NCBI RefSeq assembly: GCF_000701665.1
Contig: NZ_JNJN01000025.1
Span: 1 to 42,572 of the forward strand
DNA: 42,572 nt
Direction of reading: 5' to 3'
Source: Agathobaculum desmolans ATCC 43058
Lineage (GTDB): Bacteria > Bacillota > Clostridia > Oscillospirales > Butyricicoccaceae
Position numbers and translations under genes: made by a program. Each line of letters opens with the position of its first letter. Positions within the stretch are counted from its first letter, which is position 1. Shown one piece after another: positions 22,290 through 31,553 of the stretch. The notes below the pieces were generated by a model. It was not told where the DNA came from. It did not search any database and saw only the letters and a program-made list of their open reading frames with translations.

Positions 22290-23563
22290 GTCTTCACCAC
22301 CATATTATTTTGCAGATTTTTACCGCGAACAACAATCTGATCCTGCTCGACCAGCATGTTGAAATTGGTTGCACTTTGCTCGACAACATAGTAATCGTCA
22401 GTTTCAAACAGCTTATTGATGATTTTTTCCTTTTGGATCGATCCGCTCAGAATATATACGCCTGTGGTTTGTCCACCGTCCTTATCATCCACCATGCGGA
22501 TCGCTGCCTTCGGAACCCGCAGGCCAGTATAGGACGCTAAAATAATTTCAACCGGCTGCTGCCGCAGGGAAACCATTTCGCCGTTGAACTCGGTGCCCTC
22601 CAAAACAATCAGGGCTGTTTCACTGTTGCGCTCTTTAATGACCGAATATACGGTTACCGGCGATTCCATCGAGGCTTGTGTAAAATTAACGCGCAGTGCC
22701 TGCCCAATGGTTAAACGGTCAGCCTGTTCTACCGGAACTTCTGCGGCCAGATACCAACTGAATCCCCGGATAATTTTTCCGAGCGTGCCGGATGCTGCGC
22801 CCTGACGGCTGTCGTCCGCAGTCAGGGAATGAAAACGATCCAGCGTCAGCGTATCCAGTGCATCCAATGTGAGTACGGTTTCGTATCCATCTACAACTTC
22901 TGAAAAATACCCCGAACTCGGTGCTGTCAGCTGTATCGAACGTCCCGCAAGCTGCTGCTGCAAACTGTCACGCTCACTGATCAACCGGCTGCGTTCGCTC
23001 TCGATTTCAGAAGGTTCGGCATCTCCCGCACCCCGTCGTAAAGAAAGTGTACGCAGGGAATCAGCAGCCGAAGCAAGTGCACTCCCTTTCCCTTCCTTTA
23101 CTTGATCTGCCATTTGCTGCAGGCCAAGCGCGATCATCTGATCCAGCTTGGCGGCATCCGAGCTGTCGGCTACTGCCTGCATAGCGGTACCGAGCTGTGC
23201 GATGCGGTTTTCCAGCGGTTCCAGCTCTCGGCTCATCGACAGCGCTTCCTCATCTGTATATACCATAGCCAGCGCGGCATCCTTCTGCACCCGCTCGCCA
23301 CTGTATACAATGTGCTTTACGGATTCACTTGTACTGCCATCCACAGGCAGCTCATCCCGGAAAAACCATCCGGTTGCCGTAAAACTGTCGTTAACGGTTA
23401 CACGGACTGCGGGTGTGGTTTCCGGTGCGCTGCTAAAGGCCGACAGAGCCTGCCCACCAAGATAAACAGCTAACACCGCAGTGATCAGCACAAACAGCAG
23501 CCGTGACGGCACCGCCCTGCGTTTTTGGGGTTTTAATTTCTTTTCATGCTGCGCTTGTTGCAT
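22286..23563 (-). CDS. HlyD-like membrane-fusion protein
   Basis: The protein has 425 residues with one amino-terminal membrane segment (about 20-40, RLLFVLITAVLAVYLGGQAL). A biotinyl-lipoyl-like first half (IVYSGERVQKDAALAMVYTD), a helical hairpin at about 110-200 with a Ser/Glu/Arg-rich coiled coil, and a second lipoyl half (LTAPSSGYFSEVVDGYETVL) follow. Beta-rich domains complete it. This is the plan of HlyD/efflux adaptor proteins. Similar genes occur beside yggS-sepF in many Clostridia, where no exporter is adjacent, so the partner is unknown and a structural division role is conceivable. It starts 19 bp after hfq and overlaps yggS. Confidence 0.8.
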   Translation of the reverse strand: MQQAQHEKKLKPQKRRAVPSRLLFVLITAVLAVYLGGQALSAFSSAPETTPAVRVTVNDSFTATGWFFRDELPVDGSTSESVKHIVYSGERVQKDAALAMVYTDEEALSMSRELEPLENRIAQLGTAMQAVADSSDAAKLDQMIALGLQQMADQVKEGKGSALASAADSLRTLSLRRGAGDAEPSEIESERSRLISERDSLQQQLAGRSIQLTAPSSGYFSEVVDGYETVLTLDALDTLTLDRFHSLTADDSRQGAASGTLGKIIRGFSWYLAAEVPVEQADRLTIGQALRVNFTQASMESPVTVYSVIKERNSETALIVLEGTEFNGEMVSLRQQPVEIILASYTGLRVPKAAIRMVDDKDGGQTTGVYILSGSIQKEKIINKLFETDDYYVVEQSATNFNMLVEQDQIVVRGKNLQNNMVVKT

Positions 23564-23582
23564 AGATTTGCCTCATTTAGTA

Positions 23583-23825
23583 TTATCCCTCCAAGGTGCG
23601 CGGCACAGCACACAATTCAACACGCCGCTGCGGGATGAGCGTTGATATCGCGTGCTTGTAAATCATCTGCTGCTTGCCATCTGTCTCCAGAATAATGACA
23701 AAATTGTCAAATCCACGAAGAACACCGCGCATTTGGAACCCATTAGTCAAAAAAAGTGTAATCGTCTGTCCCTGTTGACGCAAGGCAGACAACATACGAT
23801 CCTGCAGATTGATTTCGTTTCTCAC
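23583..23825 (-). CDS. hfq: RNA chaperone Hfq
   Basis: This hexameric Sm-like protein binds small RNAs and A-rich mRNA segments. It has 80 residues. The Sm1 motif is MRNEINLQDRML through FLTNGFQMRGVLRGFDNFVI, and Sm2 contains the Hfq-diagnostic KQQMIYKHAIST (YKHA in place of the usual variable loop). A short tail follows. The GTG at 23825 is chosen because GGAGG stands 7 bases before it; an upstream in-frame start would overlap miaA. It is followed at 19 bp by the HlyD-like gene. The miaA-hfq pairing is widely conserved. Confidence 0.96.
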   Translation of the reverse strand: MRNEINLQDRMLSALRQQGQTITLFLTNGFQMRGVLRGFDNFVIILETDGKQQMIYKHAISTLIPQRRVELCAVPRTLEG

Positions 23826-23857
23826 AATGATTCCTCCATAATTTACAAATAGTGGTA

Positions 23858-24799
23858 TCATTGTACACCGTGTTTTTGCAGATATTCTGTCGATTCCTGC
23901 AGGACGTGGAACAGATCTTCTCCTCTATTATAGTATATCCAGTGAATATTGTCATCCCTTTTCAGCCAAGTAAGCTGACGTTTGGCATAATTGCGACTGC
24001 GCCGCTTGAGCAGTTCAATGCATGCTTCCAGCGGTTCGCCTTCCTGCAAATATCCCAGTAATTCCTTATATCCGATGGCCTGCGCCGCCGTACCAGACAG
24101 AAGTCCTAATGCAAGCAGACGACGAGTTTCATCCAGCAAACCGTCTGTGATCATTTGATCGACTCGGCTGTTAATCCGGTCATACAAAATTTCCCGGTCA
24201 GACGGACAGAGTCCCAGTTTGATCGCCTGATATTTGGGTTCGGGCCGTTTGTGACGCCGGTTAAAGTCCGCAATGGTCATACCTGTTTGTTCGTATACCT
24301 CCAGCGCACGGATCACGCGCTTCAAGTTATTGGGGTGCAGGCTTTGCGCTCCCTCCGGGTCAACCTTTGCCAAACAGGCGTGCACCGCCTTATTTCCCTG
24401 TTCTTCCGCCATGCGCTGATACTTTTCGCGCACTGTCAAATCGGTCTCATCTCCGGAAAATGTACTGCATTCGATCAAAGAATCCATATACAATCCGGTG
24501 CCACCGACAACGACGGGGATTTTCCCTTGGCTGAGTATGCGCTGTGCCGCCTGATCTGCCAGTTCCACATAACGCGCGACGGAAAAAGATGTTCCCGGAT
24601 CACAAATGTCGATCAGGTGATGCGGAATCCCTTTCCGCTCTGCCGGACTTGGCTTTGCGGTGCCGATATCCATGCCACGGTATATCTGCATGGAATCAGC
24701 GGAAATGATCTCTGTATTCAGCTGCTGTGCCAATGCCACCGACAAAGCGGTTTTCCCGCTTGCCGTCGGTCCGCAGATACAGATCAAACGGTTGTCCAT
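23858..24799 (-). CDS. miaA: tRNA dimethylallyltransferase MiaA
   Basis: This enzyme adds a dimethylallyl group to N6 of A37 in tRNAs that read codons starting with U. The product is the substrate of MiaB, encoded at 30140-31540. It has 313 residues. Walker A is GPTASGKT (about 10-17). The substrate motifs are ISADSMQIYRGMDIGTAKP and VVGGTGLYMDSLI. The carboxyl RRSRNYAKRQLTWLKR segment is typical. The ATG at 24799 follows GAGGAAC. It starts 9 bp after mutL. Confidence 0.97.
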   Translation of the reverse strand: MDNRLICICGPTASGKTALSVALAQQLNTEIISADSMQIYRGMDIGTAKPSPAERKGIPHHLIDICDPGTSFSVARYVELADQAAQRILSQGKIPVVVGGTGLYMDSLIECSTFSGDETDLTVREKYQRMAEEQGNKAVHACLAKVDPEGAQSLHPNNLKRVIRALEVYEQTGMTIADFNRRHKRPEPKYQAIKLGLCPSDREILYDRINSRVDQMITDGLLDETRRLLALGLLSGTAAQAIGYKELLGYLQEGEPLEACIELLKRRSRNYAKRQLTWLKRDDNIHWIYYNRGEDLFHVLQESTEYLQKHGVQ

Positions 24800-24808
24800 A
24801 GTTCCTCC

Positions 24809-26770
24809 TCACTGATTGACGCGCTTAAACAGCTTGTCCAGTTCATACTTTGTCAGCCGCACCATCGTCGGGCGTCCGTGTGGGCAGGAACGTACATCAC
24901 CATCCGCCAGTACACGGTCGCATAAATCCTGCAATTCGGTCATCGAGGTGGATTTTCCCGCCTTAATCGCAGCCTTGCAGGCCACCGTATGGATCAGGTC
25001 ATCCAAGCGGTCGGGCACGGTAGAGCGGTTGTTCATGGCCTTTCCGGCAAGCTCCTCCATCACGGACGCAACATCTTCTCCATCCAGATAGGCTGGGACG
25101 CTGCGTACCGCAAAGCTGTTTTCCCCGAATGGATCCAGTTCAAACCCCGCTTTCCGGATATCGTCTATTTGGGACTGTACCGCAGCAGCTTCTTCTCCGG
25201 TTAGGGAAACGATAACCGGTGTCAGCAGCTCCTGCTGCGTGATCTCGGTTTTCGCCCGCAGCTGATTGAACAGCAGCCGCTCATGCGCAGCATGTTTGTC
25301 AATCAGGATCAAGCCATCTGCATCTTCTGCAATGACATATGTTTGAAAACATTCCCCGATTACCCGCGCCCCGCAGTCGATCGGCTCCAATCGGTGTGCG
25401 GCCGGCGGGACTACCGATGCTGTAGGCTCCGACTCTGTCATCTGCGGCAGCGCTGCCGCAGATGGAGCCGCTGAGCGAAGTGGTGCGATGTCCCGTTCGG
25501 CGTTGCCAGCGGACGGTGTATCCTCCTGCCAAATGGAAGGGGCTGCAGCAAAGCTGCCGGAAACGCGCGGTTTTTCAGCGCGCGGCGGAACGGCGACCAG
25601 AAAATCCTCCAGCGCCGGGGGTGTAGTCTGTACGGACGATGCGATCTGCCTTGCAGGCGTTTCGACCGGTTTCGGGGAATGAAATACCGGTTTTGGCACA
25701 GCAAATCGCTGCTGTTCAAACGAAGGCTGCGCTTGTGATGCCGCAGACCGCTCCTTATGCTCGATATGCGGCATATTATCATTTGCAGAGATTGCATTTT
25801 TACAGGCAATATACACCGCCTCGAATACCGGCTTTTCCTGAGAGAATTTGACCTCGGTTTTTGCCGGATGCACATTGACATCCACAGCCGCTAACGGCAG
25901 CTCTAGAAAAACTGCCCCAGAGGGATACTTTCCAGTGATGATTGCATTACGGTAGGCCTCTTCCAACGCGGCCTGCATCAAACGGCTTTTTACATAGCGC
26001 CCATTGACAAAAAAGTGCTGCATGGAGCGGTTCGGTCTGCCGGCATGCGGTTTTACAATATAACCGTGCACTGTCATCCCATTGCGCTCCTGTTGCGGCA
26101 CCTCGATCATGCTCGCTGTCATTTCCTTACCGAACACAGCAAAAACCGGTGCCAGTAGCTTCCCTTTGCCATCCGTTGCAAACACCTGCTTACCATCCCG
26201 GATCAGGGTGAATGCGATCTCGGGATGAGACAGAGCCGCATGCTGCACTACACCCAGTACATAGCCTGCTTCTGTAAAATCTTTTTTCAAAAATTTCATA
26301 CGGGCAGGCGTATTGTAAAACAGATCCCGCACGACGATTGTCGTACCCTCCGGGCAGCCGGCTTCTTCCGGTGCGTCCATCACACCCGCTTCCAAGTGCA
26401 GATGGCTGCCGGACAGCGCACCGTGCTGCCGTGTGAAAAGATCGATTCTTGTCACCGATGCGATGGCTGCGAGCGCCTCTCCGCGAAATCCCAGCGTGCC
26501 GATTGCGGAAAGATCCTCCTCTGTACGCAGCTTGCTGGTCGCGTGCCGGCGGAACGCAATCGGAACATCCTCTTCCGCCATACCGCAGCCGTTATCCGCG
26601 ATCCGCAGATAAGTAATCCCTCCGTGTTCGATTTCCACAGTGATCCGCGTCGATCCGGCATCGATCGCGTTTTCAACGAGTTCTTTCGCCACCGAAGCCG
26701 GGCGCTCTACCACCTCGCCTGCCGCGATCAGATCCGCCAGATGTGGTGATAATTCATGAATCATTGCCAT
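24809..26770 (-). CDS. mutL: DNA mismatch repair protein MutL
   Basis: This is the mismatch-repair mediator. The 653-residue protein has the GHKL ATPase motifs ENAIDAGS, DNGCGM and LGFRGEAL, and the transducer region up to about 330. A low-complexity Pro/Ala/Ser-rich linker runs at about 345-460, and the dimerisation domain follows. In the endonuclease region it reads DKHAAHERLLFN, where endonuclease-type MutL proteins have DQHAxxERxxxE, so two positions differ; CPHGRP near the end is retained. The ATG at 26770 follows AAAGGAT; a second ATG at 26764 overlaps the stop of a possible 45-codon ORF. It is transcribed with mutS and miaA. Confidence 0.95.
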   Translation of the reverse strand: MAMIHELSPHLADLIAAGEVVERPASVAKELVENAIDAGSTRITVEIEHGGITYLRIADNGCGMAEEDVPIAFRRHATSKLRTEEDLSAIGTLGFRGEALAAIASVTRIDLFTRQHGALSGSHLHLEAGVMDAPEEAGCPEGTTIVVRDLFYNTPARMKFLKKDFTEAGYVLGVVQHAALSHPEIAFTLIRDGKQVFATDGKGKLLAPVFAVFGKEMTASMIEVPQQERNGMTVHGYIVKPHAGRPNRSMQHFFVNGRYVKSRLMQAALEEAYRNAIITGKYPSGAVFLELPLAAVDVNVHPAKTEVKFSQEKPVFEAVYIACKNAISANDNMPHIEHKERSAASQAQPSFEQQRFAVPKPVFHSPKPVETPARQIASSVQTTPPALEDFLVAVPPRAEKPRVSGSFAAAPSIWQEDTPSAGNAERDIAPLRSAAPSAAALPQMTESEPTASVVPPAAHRLEPIDCGARVIGECFQTYVIAEDADGLILIDKHAAHERLLFNQLRAKTEITQQELLTPVIVSLTGEEAAAVQSQIDDIRKAGFELDPFGENSFAVRSVPAYLDGEDVASVMEELAGKAMNNRSTVPDRLDDLIHTVACKAAIKAGKSTSMTELQDLCDRVLADGDVRSCPHGRPTMVRLTKYELDKLFKRVNQ

Positions 26771-26898
26771 GGTGTAATCCTTTCTGCTGAAAGATCAATA
26801 AATGCGATATGCGCCATCTGGATATCGCCTTGTGCCAGGCGCGAGCTATCTACCACGCTGCACCGCGTGACCAACACCTGCGTTCGGTCACAGTTCAC
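26761..26898 (-). CDS. Possible 45-residue ORF between mutS and mutL
   Basis: A frame opens with GTG 15 bases after the mutS stop and remains open through almost the entire 143-bp gap. It ends in TGA that overlaps the second in-frame ATG of mutL (CAATGA). The predicted peptide starts MNCDRTQVLVTRCSVVDSSR and ends ERITPWQ. The balanced composition and the stop/start overlap would suit translational coupling to mutL. The ribosome site is weak (GGGGTGCG), and I recognise no family. It may be a chance frame in an operon spacer. Confidence 0.25.
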   Translation of the reverse strand: MNCDRTQVLVTRCSVVDSSRLAQGDIQMAHIAFIDLSAERITPWQ

Positions 26899-26913
26899 CG
26901 CACCCCGCTGCCA

Positions 26914-29502
26914 TCAGAGCAGTTTTTTCAGTTCATACAGCGCATTGAGCGCCTCAATCGGCGTCATGGTGTCCACCTGCAGCGCACGAAGGCGCTCGGC
27001 TACGGCATCGCCGGATAGGGCATCCATTGTCAGTTGGGGAACGGATTCCTCTGCTATGGCGCGCACTTCAGGTTTGGGCATGGTAGCTTCCAGATCCGCA
27101 AGCACCGCTTTCGCCCGCTTGATCACCGTATTGGGTACACCGGCCAGTTTGGCCACTTCGATGCCGTAGCTGTCATCCGCTCCACCGCGCACGATTTTAC
27201 GTAAAAATGTGATGTCATCTCCGCGTTTTTTTACGGCTATATTATAATTTTTAACACCGCTTACCAAATCTTCCAACACTGTAAGTTCATGATAGTGCGT
27301 TGCGAAGAGTGCCCGCGCGCCGATTTTCCGTTTATCTGCTACATACTCGACCACAGCGCGGGCAATGCTCATGCCATCATAAGTGGACGTGCCGCGCCCA
27401 ATCTCGTCCAGTATCAGCAGGCTGGATTTGGTTGCATACTTCAGAATCTCTGCAACCTCGCTCATTTCCACCATGAAAGTAGACTGTCCGCTTGCCAGAT
27501 CATCCGAAGCACCAACACGGGTAAAAACACGATCAACCACACCGATATGCGCCGATGTAGCCGGTACGAATGAACCAATCTGCGCCATGATCGTGATCAA
27601 TGCGACCTGCCGCATATAGGTGGATTTACCGGCCATGTTCGGCCCTGTGATGATTGCCACACGGTTTTCCCCGCGATCCAGCACCGTATCGTTGGGAATA
27701 AATAAGCTGTCCTTCAGCATCTTTTCGACAACGGGATGCCGCCCGTCACGAATCTCGATCCGATCGGAAAAATCCACAGTCGGGCAGATATAATGATTGT
27801 CGCATGCCACGTTGGCAAAGGCGCATAGTACATCGATCGCGGCCACCGCTTGGGCAGACCGCTGCACACGGTGCACTTCTGCTCCGATTTGGTCACGAAT
27901 ACGGATAAACATATCGTATTCCAACGCTTTCATCCGTTCCTGTGCGCCGAGCACGGTGCTTTCCAGCTGCTTGAGTTCTTCTGTGATATAGCGTTCGCAG
28001 TTGGCCAGTGTCTGCTTGCGAATATAATGCGGGGGTACAAGCCCGAGATTGGTCTTACTGACCTCAATATAATAGCCGAACACACGGTTATATCCAATTT
28101 TCAGCTTCGATATACCGGTGGACTCCCGCTCGCGCTGTTCAATTGCGGCGATTTCTCCCTGTCCGCCGGTAGACAGATCCCGCAGCGTATCGATCTCCTG
28201 ACTATATCCCGGACGGATCAAACCACCCTCACGCAGTGTGACAGGCGGCTCCTCTACAATCGATTGCTCGATCAGCAAATGTATATCCTCAAGCAAATCA
28301 ATCTGGCTGGTTAGTTCGCGCAGATAAGCCGCGCCGAACAGCGAAGCCTGCGCATGGATCTCCGGCAAGCAGGCGATTGCGCTGGAAAGGGAACGCAGAT
28401 CTCTGCCATTCGCCGCACCGCTGACGACACGGCCGATCAGCCGTTCCATATCCAATACCTTTCGCAGGACATCCGTCAAGGCAGAACGTGCAATGACATC
28501 CTCGCATAACGCGCTGACCGCCTGTTGACGCCGAACGATTTGCAGCGGATTATACAAAGGGCGCTCCATCCACTGGCGCAGCAGCCGTGATCCCATTGCT
28601 GTACGGGTCTGATCCAGCACCCACAGCAGGGTACCGCTCTTCTCGCCGGTGCGCATGGTTTCACACAGCTCCAGATTGCGCCGCGCGATCAGGTCGATTT
28701 CCATATACTGCCCCTGATGGTGCACCTGCAGATGATTTAGCCCGGCAAGCGATGCCGCTTGGGTCTGCTCCAGATAGGCCAGCAGACCACCGAGGCATTG
28801 CACTGTCTGCGGCAGATCAGTCAGGCCTGCCGCACCAAAATCTTCTATCTGAAACTGATGCATCACGCGCTCGGCAGCCTGCTGTGCATCAAAGTACTCT
28901 TCCGGCATCGGTTCAATCAGGGCAGACAGACGATCCTGCAAAAAGGACAGCAGTACATTTGATCCGGCAGCTGCGCCGCCAACCAGAACTTCACGCGGCA
29001 CAAAGCTGCCGCATTCGCTCAGGATATCTGTCCAGTCGCTCGAACCGGTTGCGTAAACATCACCCGTTGAAATATCTGCAAAGCATATTCCAATTCCGCT
29101 TTGGTCGGCAAATACGCAGCCCAGAAAATTATTCCGCTGTTCATCCAGCATGGAGGCTTCGGTAACCGTACCCGGCGTTACGCGGCGAACAATCTCACGT
29201 TTCACCAGTCCCTTTGCAAGCTTTGGGTCTTCCACCTGTTCACAGATGGCGATTTTATAGCCTTTTCCGACTAGCTTGGCAATATAGCTTTCTGCACTGT
29301 GATACGGCACGCCGCACATCGGCGCACGTTCCTCCTGACCACAGTCCCGACCGGTCAGGGTCAGCTCCAGTTCACGGGAGGCAAGCTTGGCATCGTCAAA
29401 GAACATTTCATAAAAATCGCCCAGACGGTAAAAAAGGATATAATCCTTATTTTGATTTTTGATTTCGAAATACTGCTTCATCATGGGCGTGAGTTCAGCC
29501 AT
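26914..29502 (-). CDS. mutS: DNA mismatch repair protein MutS
   Basis: This protein recognises mismatches. It has 862 residues, a typical MutS length. The amino mismatch-binding domain includes FYRLGDFYEMFFDDA, with the Phe-x-Glu wedge. The connector, core lever and clamp (about 260-560) are followed by the ATPase with Walker A GPNMAGKST, Walker B LLILDEIGRGTSTYDG and the FATHYHEL segment. It ends in a helix-turn-helix region and a short tail. AGGAGG precedes the ATG. An unknown gene lies 30 bp upstream and mutL follows, so the mutSL pair is intact. Confidence 0.97.
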   Translation of the reverse strand: MAELTPMMKQYFEIKNQNKDYILFYRLGDFYEMFFDDAKLASRELELTLTGRDCGQEERAPMCGVPYHSAESYIAKLVGKGYKIAICEQVEDPKLAKGLVKREIVRRVTPGTVTEASMLDEQRNNFLGCVFADQSGIGICFADISTGDVYATGSSDWTDILSECGSFVPREVLVGGAAAGSNVLLSFLQDRLSALIEPMPEEYFDAQQAAERVMHQFQIEDFGAAGLTDLPQTVQCLGGLLAYLEQTQAASLAGLNHLQVHHQGQYMEIDLIARRNLELCETMRTGEKSGTLLWVLDQTRTAMGSRLLRQWMERPLYNPLQIVRRQQAVSALCEDVIARSALTDVLRKVLDMERLIGRVVSGAANGRDLRSLSSAIACLPEIHAQASLFGAAYLRELTSQIDLLEDIHLLIEQSIVEEPPVTLREGGLIRPGYSQEIDTLRDLSTGGQGEIAAIEQRERESTGISKLKIGYNRVFGYYIEVSKTNLGLVPPHYIRKQTLANCERYITEELKQLESTVLGAQERMKALEYDMFIRIRDQIGAEVHRVQRSAQAVAAIDVLCAFANVACDNHYICPTVDFSDRIEIRDGRHPVVEKMLKDSLFIPNDTVLDRGENRVAIITGPNMAGKSTYMRQVALITIMAQIGSFVPATSAHIGVVDRVFTRVGASDDLASGQSTFMVEMSEVAEILKYATKSSLLILDEIGRGTSTYDGMSIARAVVEYVADKRKIGARALFATHYHELTVLEDLVSGVKNYNIAVKKRGDDITFLRKIVRGGADDSYGIEVAKLAGVPNTVIKRAKAVLADLEATMPKPEVRAIAEESVPQLTMDALSGDAVAERLRALQVDTMTPIEALNALYELKKLL

Positions 29503-29532
29503 TTCTATCCTCCTGCCTGTATCCTATTGCAT

Positions 29533-30126
29533 TTACAAATTATCATATTCGTCCGAGAACGATAAATTTTTTATATCAAAGCTGCTGCACACCGCTTGGA
29601 TATGCGCATAGACATCCTCAATCGGCTCCAGCGCGAACGTGTCCGCCATTACATTGAGCACATGACAGACCGCTGTGTTCTTTCCCGGTTCCGGCAGCGA
29701 AAAACCATCCATGCCAAAAAAATCGTACGCTTGCTGGAGTTCATCTGCATCGTCCGAACCTATGCACAGGGCACGATTAAACCGCAGAAAATCCGCCGCC
29801 CGCTCCGGCGCGATCCCAATCAGTTGTTCGATACTGCCGGCGCTGCCGCAGGTATACACTTCTGCTAAAAACTCATGCAGATCCGATGCGACCGGATACA
29901 CAAAAGGTGCCTCACCCATTGGTGTAACCGCAAAAACCAAGTCCAGCCCCAGAGACGGCACATCGCAAAAATGTACCCCGTCCACACCGATCCGCCCCAA
30001 TATGCGCGCACCGAGCGGTGTGCAGAAATAGGCGTTGTCCTCCTCTGCGGGATACAGCTCAACCAGAGATAAATCAACCGGCAGCTGACGCAGTTTTTGC
30101 AGCACGGTATCCTGCTGTGTACTCAT
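29533..30126 (-). CDS. Conserved-looking protein of unknown function
   Basis: I do not recognise a family. The protein has 197 residues, is acidic and soluble, with no signal or membrane segment. It looks like mixed alpha/beta, with SLGLDLVFAVTPMGEAPFVY as a strand-rich core and IEQLIGIAPERAADFLRFNR as a helix. It has four cysteines in scattered positions and no metal-binding pairs. AAGGAGG stands 9 bases before the ATG at 30126. It fits tightly between miaB (13 bp) and mutS (30 bp), so it is expressed with RNA and DNA maintenance genes. A role cannot be inferred beyond that. Confidence 0.8.
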   Translation of the reverse strand: MSTQQDTVLQKLRQLPVDLSLVELYPAEEDNAYFCTPLGARILGRIGVDGVHFCDVPSLGLDLVFAVTPMGEAPFVYPVASDLHEFLAEVYTCGSAGSIEQLIGIAPERAADFLRFNRALCIGSDDADELQQAYDFFGMDGFSLPEPGKNTAVCHVLNVMADTFALEPIEDVYAHIQAVCSSFDIKNLSFSDEYDNL

Positions 30127-30139
30127 GCGGTCATCCTCC

Positions 30140-31540
30140 TTATTGCTTCACTGCAAACAGGCAGCGGAGCGAAGTTTTTTCAATTGTCGCCTCGATAAAA
30201 TCACCAATTTTGATATTTTCACCACGTACACAAACCAAAAGATTACCTTCCGTGCGCGCGGTAAACGGATAATCCGGCCCCTTTGCCGTACCGTCCACCA
30301 GCAGACGCATCGTTCTACCCTGATATGCGGCCTGCCGCTGAGCCACGATCGCATCCTGTGCCTGAAGCAGACGCTCAAACCACGCCTGCTTCTGCTGCGG
30401 TGTAGCCGGATCCTCATAGGTTGCCGCTGGCGTACCGCTGCGCGGCGAATATAAAAACGTAAAGAGCAGATCAAACTGTATATCCTGTACCAATGCTAAC
30501 GTCTGTTCGAAATCCGCTTCGGTCTCCCCGGGGAAACCGACAATAATATCGCTGGACAGGGTGATCCCCGGCATTTTCCGCCTTGCATCCACAATCAGCG
30601 CACGGTAGCTTTCCGCAGTGTAGCGGCGGTTCATGCGGCGCAAAATTTCATCACTGCCGGACTGAAACGGCAGATGCAGCTGTTTAGCCACCTTTTTGCA
30701 ATCCGCCATGGCATCGAACAGACGCGGGGAGGCGTCTTTCGGGTGGCTGGTCATGAAGCGCAGCCAGAAATCACCCGGCACGGCGTTTAACCGACGCAGC
30801 AGGTCGGCGAAATCCACATCCAGCCCCAGATCCTTGCCATAGGAGTTCACGTTCTGACCCAGCAGCGTGATCTCCTTGTATCCTGCTGCAACCAGCTCAC
30901 GCAATTCCTTTTCAATCTCTTCCGGGCGGCGAGATCGCTCACGTCCACGCACATACGGCACGATACAGTAGGTGCAGAAGTTATTGCAGCCATACATGAT
31001 GGACAGCCACGCTTTCGGACCGTGGCCGCGCAGCACCGGCAGCCCTTCCGCAATATCATCCACCCCGCCGATATCGAAAATGCGCTTTTTTTCTGTCAGC
31101 GCGCGATACAGCAGCGAAGGAAAACGCCACAGCGCGTGCGTGCCGAACAGCAGCTTTACCTGCGGATAACTCTTTTTGATTTTCTCAACATTTTTTTCTT
31201 GCTGCACCATGCAGCCGCACAGGGCAATAATCACATCCGGGCGCTGCTTTTTCAAATGACTGAGCGCACCGATGTTGCCGAAGGCGCGATCCTCCGCATG
31301 TTCACGCACTGCACAGGTATTATACAGGATGAAATCGGCTTTATCGATCTCTTCTGTCATTTCATACCCCATTTCGTGCAGCATACCGCGGATCCGTTCG
31401 GTATCCGCCTCATTTTGCTGGCAGCCGAACGTATGCGTATAGGCACGCAGATGCCGCCCGCGGATCAGCTCCGCAACGGCATCCATATAGGTAAATTGAT
31501 TTTGCAGTTCTTCCTGCGAAACAATAGCTGATTCAGACAT
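30140..31540 (-). CDS. miaB: tRNA-2-methylthio-N6-dimethylallyladenosine synthase MiaB
   Basis: This radical SAM enzyme methylthiolates the isopentenyl-adenosine made by MiaA. It has 466 residues from the ATG at 31540 (AGAGGAG 7 bases upstream; longer frame rejected). The UPF0004 domain has iron-sulfur cysteines C40, C76 and C110. The radical SAM cluster motif is C185-x3-C189-x2-C192 in GCNNFCTYCIVPYVRG. A TRAM domain ends it (about 395-460). It follows the TIGR03936 gene by 13 bp and stands two genes from mutS, with miaA further downstream in the same direction. Confidence 0.96.
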   Translation of the reverse strand: MSESAIVSQEELQNQFTYMDAVAELIRGRHLRAYTHTFGCQQNEADTERIRGMLHEMGYEMTEEIDKADFILYNTCAVREHAEDRAFGNIGALSHLKKQRPDVIIALCGCMVQQEKNVEKIKKSYPQVKLLFGTHALWRFPSLLYRALTEKKRIFDIGGVDDIAEGLPVLRGHGPKAWLSIMYGCNNFCTYCIVPYVRGRERSRRPEEIEKELRELVAAGYKEITLLGQNVNSYGKDLGLDVDFADLLRRLNAVPGDFWLRFMTSHPKDASPRLFDAMADCKKVAKQLHLPFQSGSDEILRRMNRRYTAESYRALIVDARRKMPGITLSSDIIVGFPGETEADFEQTLALVQDIQFDLLFTFLYSPRSGTPAATYEDPATPQQKQAWFERLLQAQDAIVAQRQAAYQGRTMRLLVDGTAKGPDYPFTARTEGNLLVCVRGENIKIGDFIEATIEKTSLRCLFAVKQ

Positions 31541-31553
31541 GCGCAGTCTCCTC

